DNA from: Formosa haliotis
GTDB lineage: Bacteria > Bacteroidota > Bacteroidia > Flavobacteriales > Flavobacteriaceae
Assembly (NCBI RefSeq): GCF_001685485.1
Contig: NZ_BDEL01000001.1
Location: 2,415,501 to 2,479,500, forward strand
Length of the DNA stretch: 64,000 bases
Reading direction: 5' to 3'
How positions within the stretch are numbered: the stretch's first letter is position 1; each line of letters begins with the position of its first letter. A model generated the notes under the pieces. It was not told the DNA's origin and ran no database searches. It saw only the letters and a program-made list of their open reading frames with translations. A program made the translations under genes and the position numbers. Positions 53,053 to 62,139 of this stretch are shown one piece after another.

Positions 53053-54558
53053 TTATTTTAAAAAATTAATATTTACGTTGTTTGCTTTTAAAAGTTCATT
53101 TTCTTGAGCTAAATCGTAAGCCGTTTCATCGAACTCTGTTTTAATGCTTTTATCGGCACCATTGTCTAATAAAAACTTTAAAACTTTATCGTCTTTAGAC
53201 GACATCGCAGATTTTAATAAAGGTGTAATCCCTTCATTATTTTCTGCATTTATATCTACTTTATTTTGTTTTGCAAGATTAAGCAATTCAAATTGATTTT
53301 GATCTAATGCTAGGTGAAATAAGGTATTTCCGTTAGCTTGAGGTTTAGAAATATCTAACCCTTTTGCCGTTAATAGTGCTAATTTAGCATTGAATTCTGC
53401 TTCTTTTTTAGGCGAAAATGATTTTATTAAATACGCTGTTAGGTTATTTCCGCTAGCATCTACAACCTGAACATCTGCACCTTTTTCAATCAAGAAACTT
53501 ACTACATCTGTTGTGTTTCCTTGCACCGCTAAAGCTAAAGCCGACTCTCCTTTTTTATTGGTTAAGTTAACGTCTTTTACATGCTTTTGTAACAAAGTAA
53601 CAATCTCTAAATTATTTCTAGAAGCAGCGTTTAAAAATGGAGTATTTCCATTCTGGTCGGCTTGATTTACATCGACACCTTTATCAAGAAAATAGTTTAT
53701 AACAGCTATATCTTTACTTCCTGATGCCAAACCATGTAAAGGCGTTAAACCTTTGGTTGTTTTTACATTGGCTTTTATTCCTTTACTTTCTAAAAATTTA
53801 AAAACGTCTAAACCATTTGTATTCCCTCTACGACCGCCAGCACTTGCAAAAATCATGGCATTTCCGCCTTCATTATTTAATGTTTTATAATCTACACCTT
53901 TTTCAATAAGCTGATTTAACATTTTTATATTTCCAGATTTAGCTACATAATTAAAAATTCCATTACCATCGGCATCTTTACTATTTAAATCCAATCCTTT
54001 AGATGTAAAATAGTTGATTAAGCTAAAATCGGTATCGCGTTGCGAAGCTAGTAATAAAGCGTTTGCTCCATGATGATCTAAATCTGTTTTTAAATTAGCG
54101 CCGTTGGCTAAACACAAATCGTAAACTTTAGTGTTTTTCTGACCTCCAGCAGCAGCAAAGTTTAAAATAGAATATCCGTGGTTATCTAAAATATCTGTTT
54201 TTGCCCCATGCTTTAAAAGGTATTCCATGATTTCTATATTACCCTTACTGGCGGCCCAAAAAATGTAAGTGCGACCATCGTGAGTTAACTTATTAACATC
54301 GTTACCTTTTATGCCTAACAAATGCTTTATAGTTGCATTTGGAGCCTCTTGTAAAATAGCATAAGCTACCGGATCGAAACTACTCCCATTGAGTTGAGTA
54401 GGATCGTTACCTTCTTTAATTTTTAAATCTACTGTTTCAACCGAAGGCTTTGCCCCCCAGAATTCACGGTTTAAAAACGCGTTATTTTCTTGTGCTTGTA
54501 CAAGTGTTCCAAGCGCTAAAAACGCTCCTAAAATTCCATTTCTTAATACTTTTTTCAT
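53053..54558 (-). CDS. Exported ankyrin-repeat protein
   Basis: 501 residues with a signal peptide (MKKVLRNGILGAFLALGTLVQAQ). Ten or eleven ankyrin repeats of about 33 residues run from near 70 to the end (GRTYIFWAASKGNIEIMEYLLKHGAKTDI, GLTPLHGLASGSKDIAVINYFLDKGVDVNQAD, GNTPFLNAASRNNLEIVTLLQKHVKDV, ESALALAVQGNTTDVVSFLIEKGADV). A periplasmic ankyrin protein is unusual; in other bacteria similar ones protect or assist redox enzymes. It lies between DUF6607 and DUF2271 with gaps of two and three bases, so all are one transcript. Confidence 0.9.
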   Translation of the reverse strand: MKKVLRNGILGAFLALGTLVQAQENNAFLNREFWGAKPSVETVDLKIKEGNDPTQLNGSSFDPVAYAILQEAPNATIKHLLGIKGNDVNKLTHDGRTYIFWAASKGNIEIMEYLLKHGAKTDILDNHGYSILNFAAAGGQKNTKVYDLCLANGANLKTDLDHHGANALLLASQRDTDFSLINYFTSKGLDLNSKDADGNGIFNYVAKSGNIKMLNQLIEKGVDYKTLNNEGGNAMIFASAGGRRGNTNGLDVFKFLESKGIKANVKTTKGLTPLHGLASGSKDIAVINYFLDKGVDVNQADQNGNTPFLNAASRNNLEIVTLLQKHVKDVNLTNKKGESALALAVQGNTTDVVSFLIEKGADVQVVDASGNNLTAYLIKSFSPKKEAEFNAKLALLTAKGLDISKPQANGNTLFHLALDQNQFELLNLAKQNKVDINAENNEGITPLLKSAMSSKDDKVLKFLLDNGADKSIKTEFDETAYDLAQENELLKANNVNINFLK

Positions 54559-54560
54559 GT

Positions 54561-55472
54561 TTATTTTTTTACAAAAGATTCTATAATTGCACTTATATCA
54601 GCCTCATTTTGGTAGTCTTCTTCAGAAAACAAATATTTATATAACTGCTTATTATCTACTTTTTCTTCTAAAGATAAGTTTTTGTCTCTCGCAAAAACCT
54701 CATCCCATTTATGGCGTACCAAAGCCCATTTTGCGCTAGTCTTTTTCCAATAATCTTGTGCCGCAACACATTTGCTATCGTCGACTTTAACATAAGTATT
54801 GTACCCTTTTTCTTGAGCTATAACCACATCTTTCTTTCCCGCTTCACGCAGTACCTTATCATTGTCCTGATCGTGAATCCAGCCGTCCTTTGTAATTTCC
54901 TGACGATTTCTTCTTAAGGTTATATTGTAATCGCTGCGTTTGGTGTATTCTCTTCTTGGTAAAGGGGCGGTTGTTGTATTTTCCCAATAACTTTTGCCAT
55001 CTACATGTACCCATGACGATGAGCCTTCGTAACGCGGACTATCATCTACTTGAAATACTTTTTGAGTCCACTGGCCTTTAACTTCATTCTTCGGAAGACT
55101 AACATAAGTCCATTCGTTATCTCCATTATAGGTATACAAATCTGTATTTTCGTATTCCCAGTCTTGTCGCCAATGTTTTACAATATGAGGGCTTGAAGGA
55201 TCTCCAACAATTAACAAATGTTGTAAAGCAATTTTATTCTTAGAATCTTCTACCAATTCCACCCATTCTAAACCTTTATCGTGTTTTACTTCTGAAGGCA
55301 TATACGTTGAATCGTTTGTATAGTTAAAGGTTTCAGCAAAATTAAAATTCACTTCGTAGCAACCACACATACTTTTTATGGCTTCTTGATCTTCTTTTTT
55401 ATGCTTTTGAGCTGTTGCAATATTAACAACAAATGTAGCGGTACATAGCGTTAATAGTAAAATTCTTTTCAT
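54561..55472 (-). CDS. Exported DUF6607-family protein
   Basis: 303 residues with a signal peptide (ending NIATAQK). Mature features: EAIKSMCGCYEVNFNFAETFNY, with an adjacent Cys-Gly-Cys, LEWVELVEDSKNKIALQHLLIVGDPSSPHIVKHWRQDWEYENTDLYTYNG and ERREYTKRSDYNITLRRNRQEITKDGWIHDQDN-like segments. The wording matches DUF6607, a flavobacterial family seen with haem or iron uptake genes. First gene of the minus-strand arm, divergent from the HmuR-like receptor. The function is unknown; a haem-handling or lipocalin-like role is only a guess. Confidence 0.78.
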   Translation of the reverse strand: MKRILLLTLCTATFVVNIATAQKHKKEDQEAIKSMCGCYEVNFNFAETFNYTNDSTYMPSEVKHDKGLEWVELVEDSKNKIALQHLLIVGDPSSPHIVKHWRQDWEYENTDLYTYNGDNEWTYVSLPKNEVKGQWTQKVFQVDDSPRYEGSSSWVHVDGKSYWENTTTAPLPRREYTKRSDYNITLRRNRQEITKDGWIHDQDNDKVLREAGKKDVVIAQEKGYNTYVKVDDSKCVAAQDYWKKTSAKWALVRHKWDEVFARDKNLSLEEKVDNKQLYKYLFSEEDYQNEADISAIIESFVKK

Positions 55473-55511
55473 AATTATTGGTTAGTTGTTAATTTTTTTA
55501 ACAAAATATTT

Positions 55512-55542
55512 AATCTTATTTAGACTCAATTAAAATAAGATT
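55512..55542. promoter_or_regulatory. Perfect 10-bp dyad between the two arms of the haem locus
   Basis: AATCTTATTT (55512-55521) and AAATAAGATT (55533-55542) are exact inverted copies with an 11-base spacer, in the 97-base gap between DUF6607 and the receptor. The right arm ends one base before the receptor's -7 element (TATATTTG, 55544-55551), the usual place for a repressor. An iron- or haem-responsive regulator is likely but not identified. Confidence 0.6.
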
Positions 55543-55543
55543 T

Positions 55544-55551
55544 TATATTTG
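55544..55551 (+). promoter_or_regulatory. Bacteroidota -7 element of the haem receptor operon
   Basis: TATATTTG matches TAnnTTTG, 18 bases before the ATG of the receptor. The -33 element is masked by the dyad and is not a clear TTTG. Confidence 0.55.
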
Positions 55552-55569
55552 TCACAAATTTAAAGAAGA

Positions 55570-57654
55570 ATGAGTCTAAATAAAAATAATATTTTACTTT
55601 TTTTTATTATTTGTACGAGCCAGTTTTTAATGGCTCAAGATGCTATTACACTAGCATTAGACTCTACTAAAACTCAAGGCTTATCTGAAGTTATAATTAC
55701 TGCAACCCGAACCGAACGTCAACTATCTTCTTTACCTCTACCTGCTCAAATCATTTCAAAAAAAGAAATTCAGAAAGTAAATGCCTTACGCTTAAGCGAT
55801 ATATTAAATGAACAAACTGGATTAATTACGATACCCGATTTTGGGGGAGGAGAAGGCATACAACTTCAAGGCCTAGATTCGCAATACACCTTAGTGCTTA
55901 TAAACGGAGTTCCCCTTATTGGACGTGCTGCAGGAACCCTAGACATTAGCAGAGTTGCCGTGGGTAATATTAAACAAATAGAAATTGTAAAAGGGGCATC
56001 GTCTAGCCTTTATGGAAGCGAAGCCCTAGCTGGTGTTATTAATATAATTACAGACGACCCTAAGGAGGGATTTAAAGGCACTGCAAATTATAGACTAGGA
56101 ACATTTAATACTCACGACGGGAGTTTAGAGTTAGGATATAAAAAAGAAAAATTTGCTATGACGTCGTTTATAAACCGATACAGCAGCGATGGTTATAACC
56201 TAAATAACGACAATGTATTAAATACAGTAGAGCCCTTTAAAAACTATACTTTTAATTTAAAATCTACTTACGATTTTACTGAAAACACAGACCTTTTTAT
56301 TTCTGGCCGATATTATACTCAAAACCAAGATTATGTTGCTTCGGAAACATTAAAAGGGGAAAGTGATATTCGGGAATGGAATGCACATTTAAAACTGAGC
56401 CATAAGTATAATGAAAAATGGAATAGTTATTTTGAATTTTACGCCACCAGATATAAAGCCGAAGAATATTTAAATAATCCGGACAATTCCAATTTCAGTT
56501 TAAGCGATTTTAACCACTTATTAATACGACCAGAAATTAGAGGAAGCTTTATGCCAAGTGCCAAAAGTACATTTATTGGTGGTCTTGGTTTTAGTTATGA
56601 AACTCTAGTACGGACAGATTTTTCGATAAATCCAGAATTTAATTCGCCTTATGCCTATTTGCAATATGACACCAACCCAAACGACAAAATTAATATCATT
56701 TTAGGCGCCCGTTTTGACGACCATAGCGCTTACAAGTCTCAATTTAGTCCGAAGGCTGCCATACGTTACGAAATCACAAAAACACTTGCTGTAAAAGGTT
56801 CTGTGGGTTATGGTTTTAAAGCTCCGGATTTTAGACAGCTGTATTTCGATTTTACCAACTCTACCGTGGGTTACACCGTTTTAGGCTATAATGCTGTGAG
56901 CACTAAAATACCAGAATTAGAAGCTGAAGGGCAACTGGCCAACATCGTGGTATCTGCATCAGAATTTGAAACCGATTTAAAACCTGAAAGCTCGGTAAGT
57001 TTTAATCTCGGATTCGATTTTAATCCTACATCCACTTTAACTTTTAATGCAAATATCTTCAGAAATAATATTGACAACCTTATTGACACCCAAGTAATAG
57101 CAAATAAAAAAAATGGTCAAAATGTATTTAGTTATTACAATGTAAATGAAGTTTACACCGAAGGCTTAGAACTTAATGCCACTTGGAAACCCACATACAA
57201 AATCAGAATAATGGCTGGATATCAGTTATTATATGCTAAAGATAAAAATGCAGAAGAGGCGTTTAACAAAGGAGAAGTGTATGCCAGAGATTCACAAAGT
57301 AACGCTTCCTTTTCTCTGGAAGAATCAGATTACTTCGGGTTATTCAATCGCTCAAGACACATGGCTAACTTTAAAGTCTTTTATAAACTTGAAAAATGGA
57401 ATGCAGATATTAACCTACGCGGAACCTATAGAAGCAAATATGGCTTATACGATACCAACGGAAACACTTATTTAGACCGCTACGACGACTTTGTAGATGG
57501 GTATAGCGTGTGGGATATTGCTCTAAACAAAACTATTTTTAAACATTACACTTTAAGCCTTGGCGTAGACAACCTTTTCGGGTTTACAGATACCCAAAAC
57601 ATCAGCAATATTCCGGGCAGAATTATTTACGGAAAACTTAATATTCAATTTTAA
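55570..57654 (+). CDS. HmuR-like TonB-dependent haem receptor
   Basis: 694 residues. Signal peptide (ending FLMAQD). TonB box and plug: LSEVIITATRTERQLSSLPLPAQIISKKEI, DILNEQTGLITIPDFGGGEGIQLQGLDSQYTLVLINGVPLIGR and LYGSEALAGVINIIT. The barrel contains GYGFKAPDFRQLYFDFTN and ends INIPGRIIYGKLNIQF-like. It has no carboxypeptidase-like domain. The gene for an HmuY-type haem-binding lipoprotein follows 18 bases later, the same pairing as hmuR-hmuY in Porphyromonas, so haem is the expected ligand. Confidence 0.88.
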   Translation: MSLNKNNILLFFIICTSQFLMAQDAITLALDSTKTQGLSEVIITATRTERQLSSLPLPAQIISKKEIQKVNALRLSDILNEQTGLITIPDFGGGEGIQLQGLDSQYTLVLINGVPLIGRAAGTLDISRVAVGNIKQIEIVKGASSSLYGSEALAGVINIITDDPKEGFKGTANYRLGTFNTHDGSLELGYKKEKFAMTSFINRYSSDGYNLNNDNVLNTVEPFKNYTFNLKSTYDFTENTDLFISGRYYTQNQDYVASETLKGESDIREWNAHLKLSHKYNEKWNSYFEFYATRYKAEEYLNNPDNSNFSLSDFNHLLIRPEIRGSFMPSAKSTFIGGLGFSYETLVRTDFSINPEFNSPYAYLQYDTNPNDKINIILGARFDDHSAYKSQFSPKAAIRYEITKTLAVKGSVGYGFKAPDFRQLYFDFTNSTVGYTVLGYNAVSTKIPELEAEGQLANIVVSASEFETDLKPESSVSFNLGFDFNPTSTLTFNANIFRNNIDNLIDTQVIANKKNGQNVFSYYNVNEVYTEGLELNATWKPTYKIRIMAGYQLLYAKDKNAEEAFNKGEVYARDSQSNASFSLEESDYFGLFNRSRHMANFKVFYKLEKWNADINLRGTYRSKYGLYDTNGNTYLDRYDDFVDGYSVWDIALNKTIFKHYTLSLGVDNLFGFTDTQNISNIPGRIIYGKLNIQF

Positions 57655-57672
57655 CCAATTAAATTAATCACT

Positions 57673-58302
57673 ATGAAAATTTTAAAAACTATTACCCTAT
57701 TAACACTTTTTATTGGTTTCGCATCTTGCAGCAATGATGACGACGATAACACAAACCCTACATTAGAGTTAGAAGCAGAAACCGTTTCTAATATTAAAGC
57801 TACTCAAAGTGCCGATTACACTACTAATCCGCCAACAATAACGGGAGATTACATTAAATTCTCTTTTGTTACTGGAGAAACAACGACTGGAGACGATTGG
57901 GATATTGCTTTTAGAGGGTCTACAATTCTTGTAAACGGAGGAGAAAAAACGGCGGACGACCAACCTTCAAGGACAGCAAGTGCGGGGACCTACATTACAT
58001 CTGGAACTTTAGCGAGTGTTATAAAAACAGATGCTTCATTATTTAAGGAAGACAGCACTACAGACGGTTTAGCAATTACTACTGGTTCTGGGAATGGTTG
58101 GTATAATTACAACCCGGAAAACCATTTAATATCTCCAATACCAGGTAAAATTGTTGTTGTAAAAACGCACAATGGGCACTATGCTAAAATGGAAATCTTA
58201 AGTTATTACGAAAACGAAGAACCTAATGAAGACTTAACGAATTCTCAATATTATACATTTAATTACGTGTATCAACCAAACGAAGGTGTCACTACTTTCT
58301 AA
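57673..58302 (+). CDS. hmuY: HmuY-family haem-binding lipoprotein
   Basis: 209 residues. Lipobox FASC (Cys about residue 19) followed by SNDDDDN, an acidic spacer after lipidation, suggesting surface export in this phylum. HmuY signatures: YIKFSFVTGETTTGDDWDIAFRGSTILVNGG, SGNGWYNYNPENHLISPIPGKIVVVKTHNGHYAKMEILSYY and SQYYTFNYVYQPN. It should capture haem and pass it to the receptor encoded just upstream. Axial ligands cannot be assigned safely. A terminator follows. Confidence 0.9.
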   Translation: MKILKTITLLTLFIGFASCSNDDDDNTNPTLELEAETVSNIKATQSADYTTNPPTITGDYIKFSFVTGETTTGDDWDIAFRGSTILVNGGEKTADDQPSRTASAGTYITSGTLASVIKTDASLFKEDSTTDGLAITTGSGNGWYNYNPENHLISPIPGKIVVVKTHNGHYAKMEILSYYENEEPNEDLTNSQYYTFNYVYQPNEGVTTF

Positions 58303-58324
58303 ATTTCAATTTGAATTAGTCCAA

Positions 58325-58353
58325 AAAAAGCCACTCAAATTGAGTGGCTTTTT
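58325..58353 (+). terminator. Intrinsic terminator after hmuY
   Basis: AAAAAGCCACTC (58325-58336) pairs with GAGTGGCTTTTT (58342-58353), flanked by A-run and T-run, so it serves both the haem operon and the convergent carbonic anhydrase gene. Confidence 0.88.
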
Positions 58354-58380
58354 AGTTTTTAGTAAACGTGATTTATTTTT

Positions 58381-59016
58381 TTAAATCAGTTCTACTTTTC
58401 CTGTGCTTAATTTATAAACACCACCAACGATAGAAATTTCACCATTGTCCTCCATTTCTTTTAAAATAGGGCTTTTTTCTCTAATTCTATCAATGGTTAA
58501 GGCTACATTATTTTCTACTGTTTTAGCAACAAAATCTTTATTTGTTGAGTTAGATTCACCTTCAAGTTCATTTACAGATTGTTTAACCGCAGGAATAATA
58601 TTACTCAATAAGGCTGTAATATTTCCTAATTCTACACCGTCGCAAGCCGCTTTAACAGCTCCACAACTTTCGTGTCCAAGAACAAATACTAATTTACTTC
58701 CTGCTACTTTACAAGAATATTCCATACTCCCTAAAATATCAACATTTTCAAAATTTCCAGCAACTCTAGCTACAAACACGTCGCCTAAAGCTTGATCGAA
58801 AACCAATTCTACTGGTACACGAGAATCTATACATGATAGAATAACTGCTTTAGGATATTGTCCGCCAACGGTTTGTTGAACCAACGCTTGGTTATCTACT
58901 GTATTTACCTTGTTCTCGGTAAATCTTTTATTCCCTTCCATTAAATCTTCTAACACGCTTTTTGGTGTTAATGCATCTTGAGCTACTTTGTTTAATGCTG
59001 TTGCAATGTGTGCCAT
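58381..59016 (-). CDS. Beta-class carbonic anhydrase
   Basis: 211 residues, no signal peptide. Interconverts CO2 and bicarbonate. Zinc ligands Cys62 (SCIDSR), Asp64/Arg66 dyad, His115 and Cys118 (VLGHESCGAVKAA) are all present. It lies 21 bases downstream of the SulP transporter on the same strand, suggesting coupled bicarbonate uptake and use. Confidence 0.95.
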   Translation of the reverse strand: MAHIATALNKVAQDALTPKSVLEDLMEGNKRFTENKVNTVDNQALVQQTVGGQYPKAVILSCIDSRVPVELVFDQALGDVFVARVAGNFENVDILGSMEYSCKVAGSKLVFVLGHESCGAVKAACDGVELGNITALLSNIIPAVKQSVNELEGESNSTNKDFVAKTVENNVALTIDRIREKSPILKEMEDNGEISIVGGVYKLSTGKVELI

Positions 59017-59037
59017 AATAATTTAAAATTTATTTTT

Positions 59038-60891
59038 TTATACATTATTTTTTATCCAACCTAAACAAGATTTGATATTATCAAATACATGTTCTTTAGG
59101 TATTAAATCGGGAACGATACCTATGCGTTCCATCATATATTTTGGTTGTTTTAACAACCCTACTAATAGTACTTGCTTGCCTTCGTGTTTTAAATCGACT
59201 AAAGTGTCTTCTAATGCATATAACCCCGACTGATCTAGATATTGCATACGCCCGAATCTAAAAATCACAACTTTAGCTTCATCGGGTATAGATTTTGCTA
59301 AACGCTGAAAATCGCTCGTAGAACCAAAAAACAACGGCCCTTTTACGTGTTTAATAAACACATTATTTTTAAATTTTTCTGAAATTTCTAACTCATCATC
59401 CCAGAATTTTTCCTTTCCTAGAGATTTAACGTTAGAGCGTTCGGCTGTTAAATCTCCTATTTTTTTCATGAACATTAATGAAGCAATAACCAAACCAATT
59501 CCTACTGCATACACTAAATTCCAAAACGTTGAAAGTAATAAAACAATCAACATTATTAATACTTCTGAACTGAATTTTAATGGCCCTAATTTTACATCTT
59601 TTGGTAAAACAGGAATGGCCTTTAACCCTTTATAATCCATTACACCAATACCTACGGTAACTAAGATTCCTGCCAAAACGGCTGCCGGAATTCGCGATGC
59701 TATTGGTCCTAATGCCAAAAGTATAAACAGTAGCATAATACCTGCAATCATTCCAGAAAGTCTTGTTTTTCCTCCAGAATTAATATTTACAACGGTACGT
59801 ATAGTTGCACCCGCCCCAGGAATACCACCAAACAAACCTCCTATACTGTTTCCTATTCCTTGTCCTATTAATTCCTTATTTGGGTTATGTTTGGTCTTCG
59901 TCATATTATCGGCCACCACACTGGTTAATAAAGAATCTATGGCTCCTAATAATGCTAAAGTGATGGAAGCAAAAATATAAGGCGCAATATTCCCGATTTT
60001 AAATCCTGTAAACACCTCGAAATGCGGGATAGGCAAACCTGACGGAATTTCCTCTATCGCTCTATAGTCTAAACCAAAACCTACAGCTATTCCAGACATC
60101 ACAACTAAGGCCACCAAAGTACTGGGTACAGCCGTCGTAATGCGTTTAAATCCATAAATAATAAAAATTGTTCCCAAAGCCAACATAACTTCTAGCCAGT
60201 TAATATGTTGAATGGCTTTTGGTAGCACTTTTATAGCGCCTATAACCCCTGAAGCTTCATTGCCAGCTAATGTTTTAGATTCTTTTAAAATATCGTCTTG
60301 GGTCACATGTTGTGCACGATTAATGGTTTCTTTGAAATCTTCTAGAACAAGAATGCCTTCGCCAGATTCTTCTTTTAAAATATTTTCTAAAATAAGCTCT
60401 TCGGCATGTGGCTTAAACTGATTCACATAAGCCATATCTTCCTTTGGATAATAGCCCAATACAGGAAGGATTTGAGTAATTAATATAATTAAACCAATAG
60501 CTGTCATAAACCCTGATACAACGGGATATGGAATATATTTTATATACATTCCCAGTCCGAGAAAACCCAATCCAATTTGAATTAAACCTGCAAAAATAAA
60601 AACAGTAAGTATAACGGGTAATGCTTTTACAACATCGCCATCGTTGGCGGCAATTAAACCAGCTATCACTACCATACTTACGGCTGTCATTGGAGCTGTC
60701 GGACCAGAAATTTGTGTATTTGTTCCGCCAAAAAGTGCCGCAAAAAAACTTAAAAAAATTGCTCCATACAACCCTGCGCTTGGGCCCAATCCAGAGGACA
60801 CCCCAAAAGCTAAAGCTAATGGAAGCGCAACTACGCCTGCGGTAATTCCACCGAAGGCATCACCCTTAAGATGTGAAAAGAATTTTTTCAT
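59038..60891 (-). CDS. SulP-family anion transporter with STAS domain, probably bicarbonate
   Basis: 617 residues. Membrane domain of SulP type (DAFGGITAGVVALPLALAFGVSSGLGPSAGLYGAIFLSFFAALFGGTNTQISGPTAPMTAV; GQGIGNSIGGLFGGIPGAGATIRTVVNINSGGKTRLSGM) and a C-terminal STAS domain (about 520-615, VVIFRFGRMQYLDQSGLYALEDTL). A polar insertion of about 60 residues (around 160-225) makes it longer than many relatives. The substrate could be sulfate, but the carbonic anhydrase gene downstream points to bicarbonate. Confidence 0.9.
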   Translation of the reverse strand: MKKFFSHLKGDAFGGITAGVVALPLALAFGVSSGLGPSAGLYGAIFLSFFAALFGGTNTQISGPTAPMTAVSMVVIAGLIAANDGDVVKALPVILTVFIFAGLIQIGLGFLGLGMYIKYIPYPVVSGFMTAIGLIILITQILPVLGYYPKEDMAYVNQFKPHAEELILENILKEESGEGILVLEDFKETINRAQHVTQDDILKESKTLAGNEASGVIGAIKVLPKAIQHINWLEVMLALGTIFIIYGFKRITTAVPSTLVALVVMSGIAVGFGLDYRAIEEIPSGLPIPHFEVFTGFKIGNIAPYIFASITLALLGAIDSLLTSVVADNMTKTKHNPNKELIGQGIGNSIGGLFGGIPGAGATIRTVVNINSGGKTRLSGMIAGIMLLFILLALGPIASRIPAAVLAGILVTVGIGVMDYKGLKAIPVLPKDVKLGPLKFSSEVLIMLIVLLLSTFWNLVYAVGIGLVIASLMFMKKIGDLTAERSNVKSLGKEKFWDDELEISEKFKNNVFIKHVKGPLFFGSTSDFQRLAKSIPDEAKVVIFRFGRMQYLDQSGLYALEDTLVDLKHEGKQVLLVGLLKQPKYMMERIGIVPDLIPKEHVFDNIKSCLGWIKNNV

Positions 60892-61047
60892 TATCGTGTT
60901 TTTATTTCGTTTTCTAAGTTAAATATAATTTTTCATCCAAATTGAATATAAGTAAATTCTTATTAAATCAAATTAGTGAAAATCACAGATTTAAATCTAT
61001 TTCAACAAGAAAATGGGGCCTTTTACTTGGAGCAAAGACGGGGACGA

Positions 61048-61344
61048 TTATGAGTTTAATTCGGGAGGTGGGGAAACATGCTCTAAAATAGATTGTGTAT
61101 ACATGTTTAAGTAACAATTGAATACTTTTTTAGATTCTAATAATCCAAATGCCACGATTTGATCTTGACAATTTTTAAAGTCTATTTCTATGACTTGAAA
61201 AGGTTCGTGCGTATTTTCTTCTTCTGCAAAACTATAAAACATAGAAATATCTGTACCTTTATCAAGTACAGATAACAACGTTGGCGCGGCTAATAAAAGC
61301 ACAAACAACATGGAGAATATTATAGAAATTACATTTTTAGACAT
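61048..61344 (-). CDS. Small membrane-anchored hypothetical protein
   Basis: 98 residues. One N-terminal hydrophobic segment (MSKNVISIIFSMLFVLLLAAPTLLSVLD), then a short acidic exported part with two Cys (DFKNCQDQ, KVFNCYLN) and a Pro-rich end. It lies 44 bases after batE on the same strand. I do not recognise the family. The upstream spacing and lack of competing frames support a real gene. Confidence 0.6.
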   Translation of the reverse strand: MSKNVISIIFSMLFVLLLAAPTLLSVLDKGTDISMFYSFAEEENTHEPFQVIEIDFKNCQDQIVAFGLLESKKVFNCYLNMYTQSILEHVSPPPELNS

Positions 61345-61388
61345 CTGATTTTAAGAATGTACTTAAATTTACGGCACAAAATTGAGAA

Positions 61389-62138
61389 TTACAACACTTT
61401 TATATCTGCACTAGATACCCAACCCGTTTTTCCATCTGTTAATTTAATTTTTTTCCAATTATTAACAGTGTCTAATACTTGTACTTTAGTGCCTTCGTGT
61501 AACTTAAATACTTCTTGGCTACTTAAATTAGGTTCGCTCTTAATTTGAGTTTCTTGAGCAAAAATTATAGCCGGATGATCTTTATTTGCCAGATTGTAAT
61601 CGTGAAATGCAAAAAATAAGGTGATAAAACCTAAACCTAAAACAACCAAACTACTTGTAAAGGCTATACGTTTTCTGTTGGTATACTCGGCAAAATAATA
61701 GGTTATAAACAAAATTACAAATAGAATAAATAACACCACGGTGGTTATGGCCCAACCATCAAAAGTCATCACATTTGTAAGGTTATTTACAATTTTTGAA
61801 ATACCGACTTCTGGAATCACTTCTATAGCATCTATAGTCATGTTTCTGGCATAGGCAATGTTGTTTTTTATATCCTTGTCATTAGGGGCCAACTGCAAGG
61901 CTTTTTCGTAAAAATATACGCTTGGCGCTACATTATTTAATTTATAATTGGCATTACCTAAATTAAAATACAATTCGCTTGAATGCATGCCGCTATCTAA
62001 AATAGCCTGGTATTTATCTATAGCTTCAGCATATTTACCATCATTATACAAAGCATTTCCTTGCTCGAAAAGAGATTCATCTTGAGCAAAAGAGACACTG
62101 CTTAACAAAACCATTAGTATGTATAAAATTGCTTTCAT
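61389..62138 (-). CDS. batE: BatE: TPR and SH3-like protein of the Bat operon
   Basis: 249 residues. Signal peptide (MKAILYILMVLLSSVSFAQ), two or three TPRs (ALYNDGKYAEAIDKYQAIL, SELYFNLGNANYKLNNVAPSVYFYEKALQLAPNDKDIKNNIAYARN), two transmembrane helices (about 132-150 and 161-180) and a C-terminal SH3-like domain (VQVLDTVNNWKKIKLTDGKTGWVSSADIKVL). It follows batD with one base between, as in Bat (aerotolerance) operons of this phylum. Confidence 0.9.
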   Translation of the reverse strand: MKAILYILMVLLSSVSFAQDESLFEQGNALYNDGKYAEAIDKYQAILDSGMHSSELYFNLGNANYKLNNVAPSVYFYEKALQLAPNDKDIKNNIAYARNMTIDAIEVIPEVGISKIVNNLTNVMTFDGWAITTVVLFILFVILFITYYFAEYTNRKRIAFTSSLVVLGLGFITLFFAFHDYNLANKDHPAIIFAQETQIKSEPNLSSQEVFKLHEGTKVQVLDTVNNWKKIKLTDGKTGWVSSADIKVL

Positions 62139-62139
62139 C

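Noticed and set aside
57233..57475. 80-codon frame inside the haem receptor gene
   Set aside because: Fully contained in the receptor frame, in another phase, with no recognisable start context or family.
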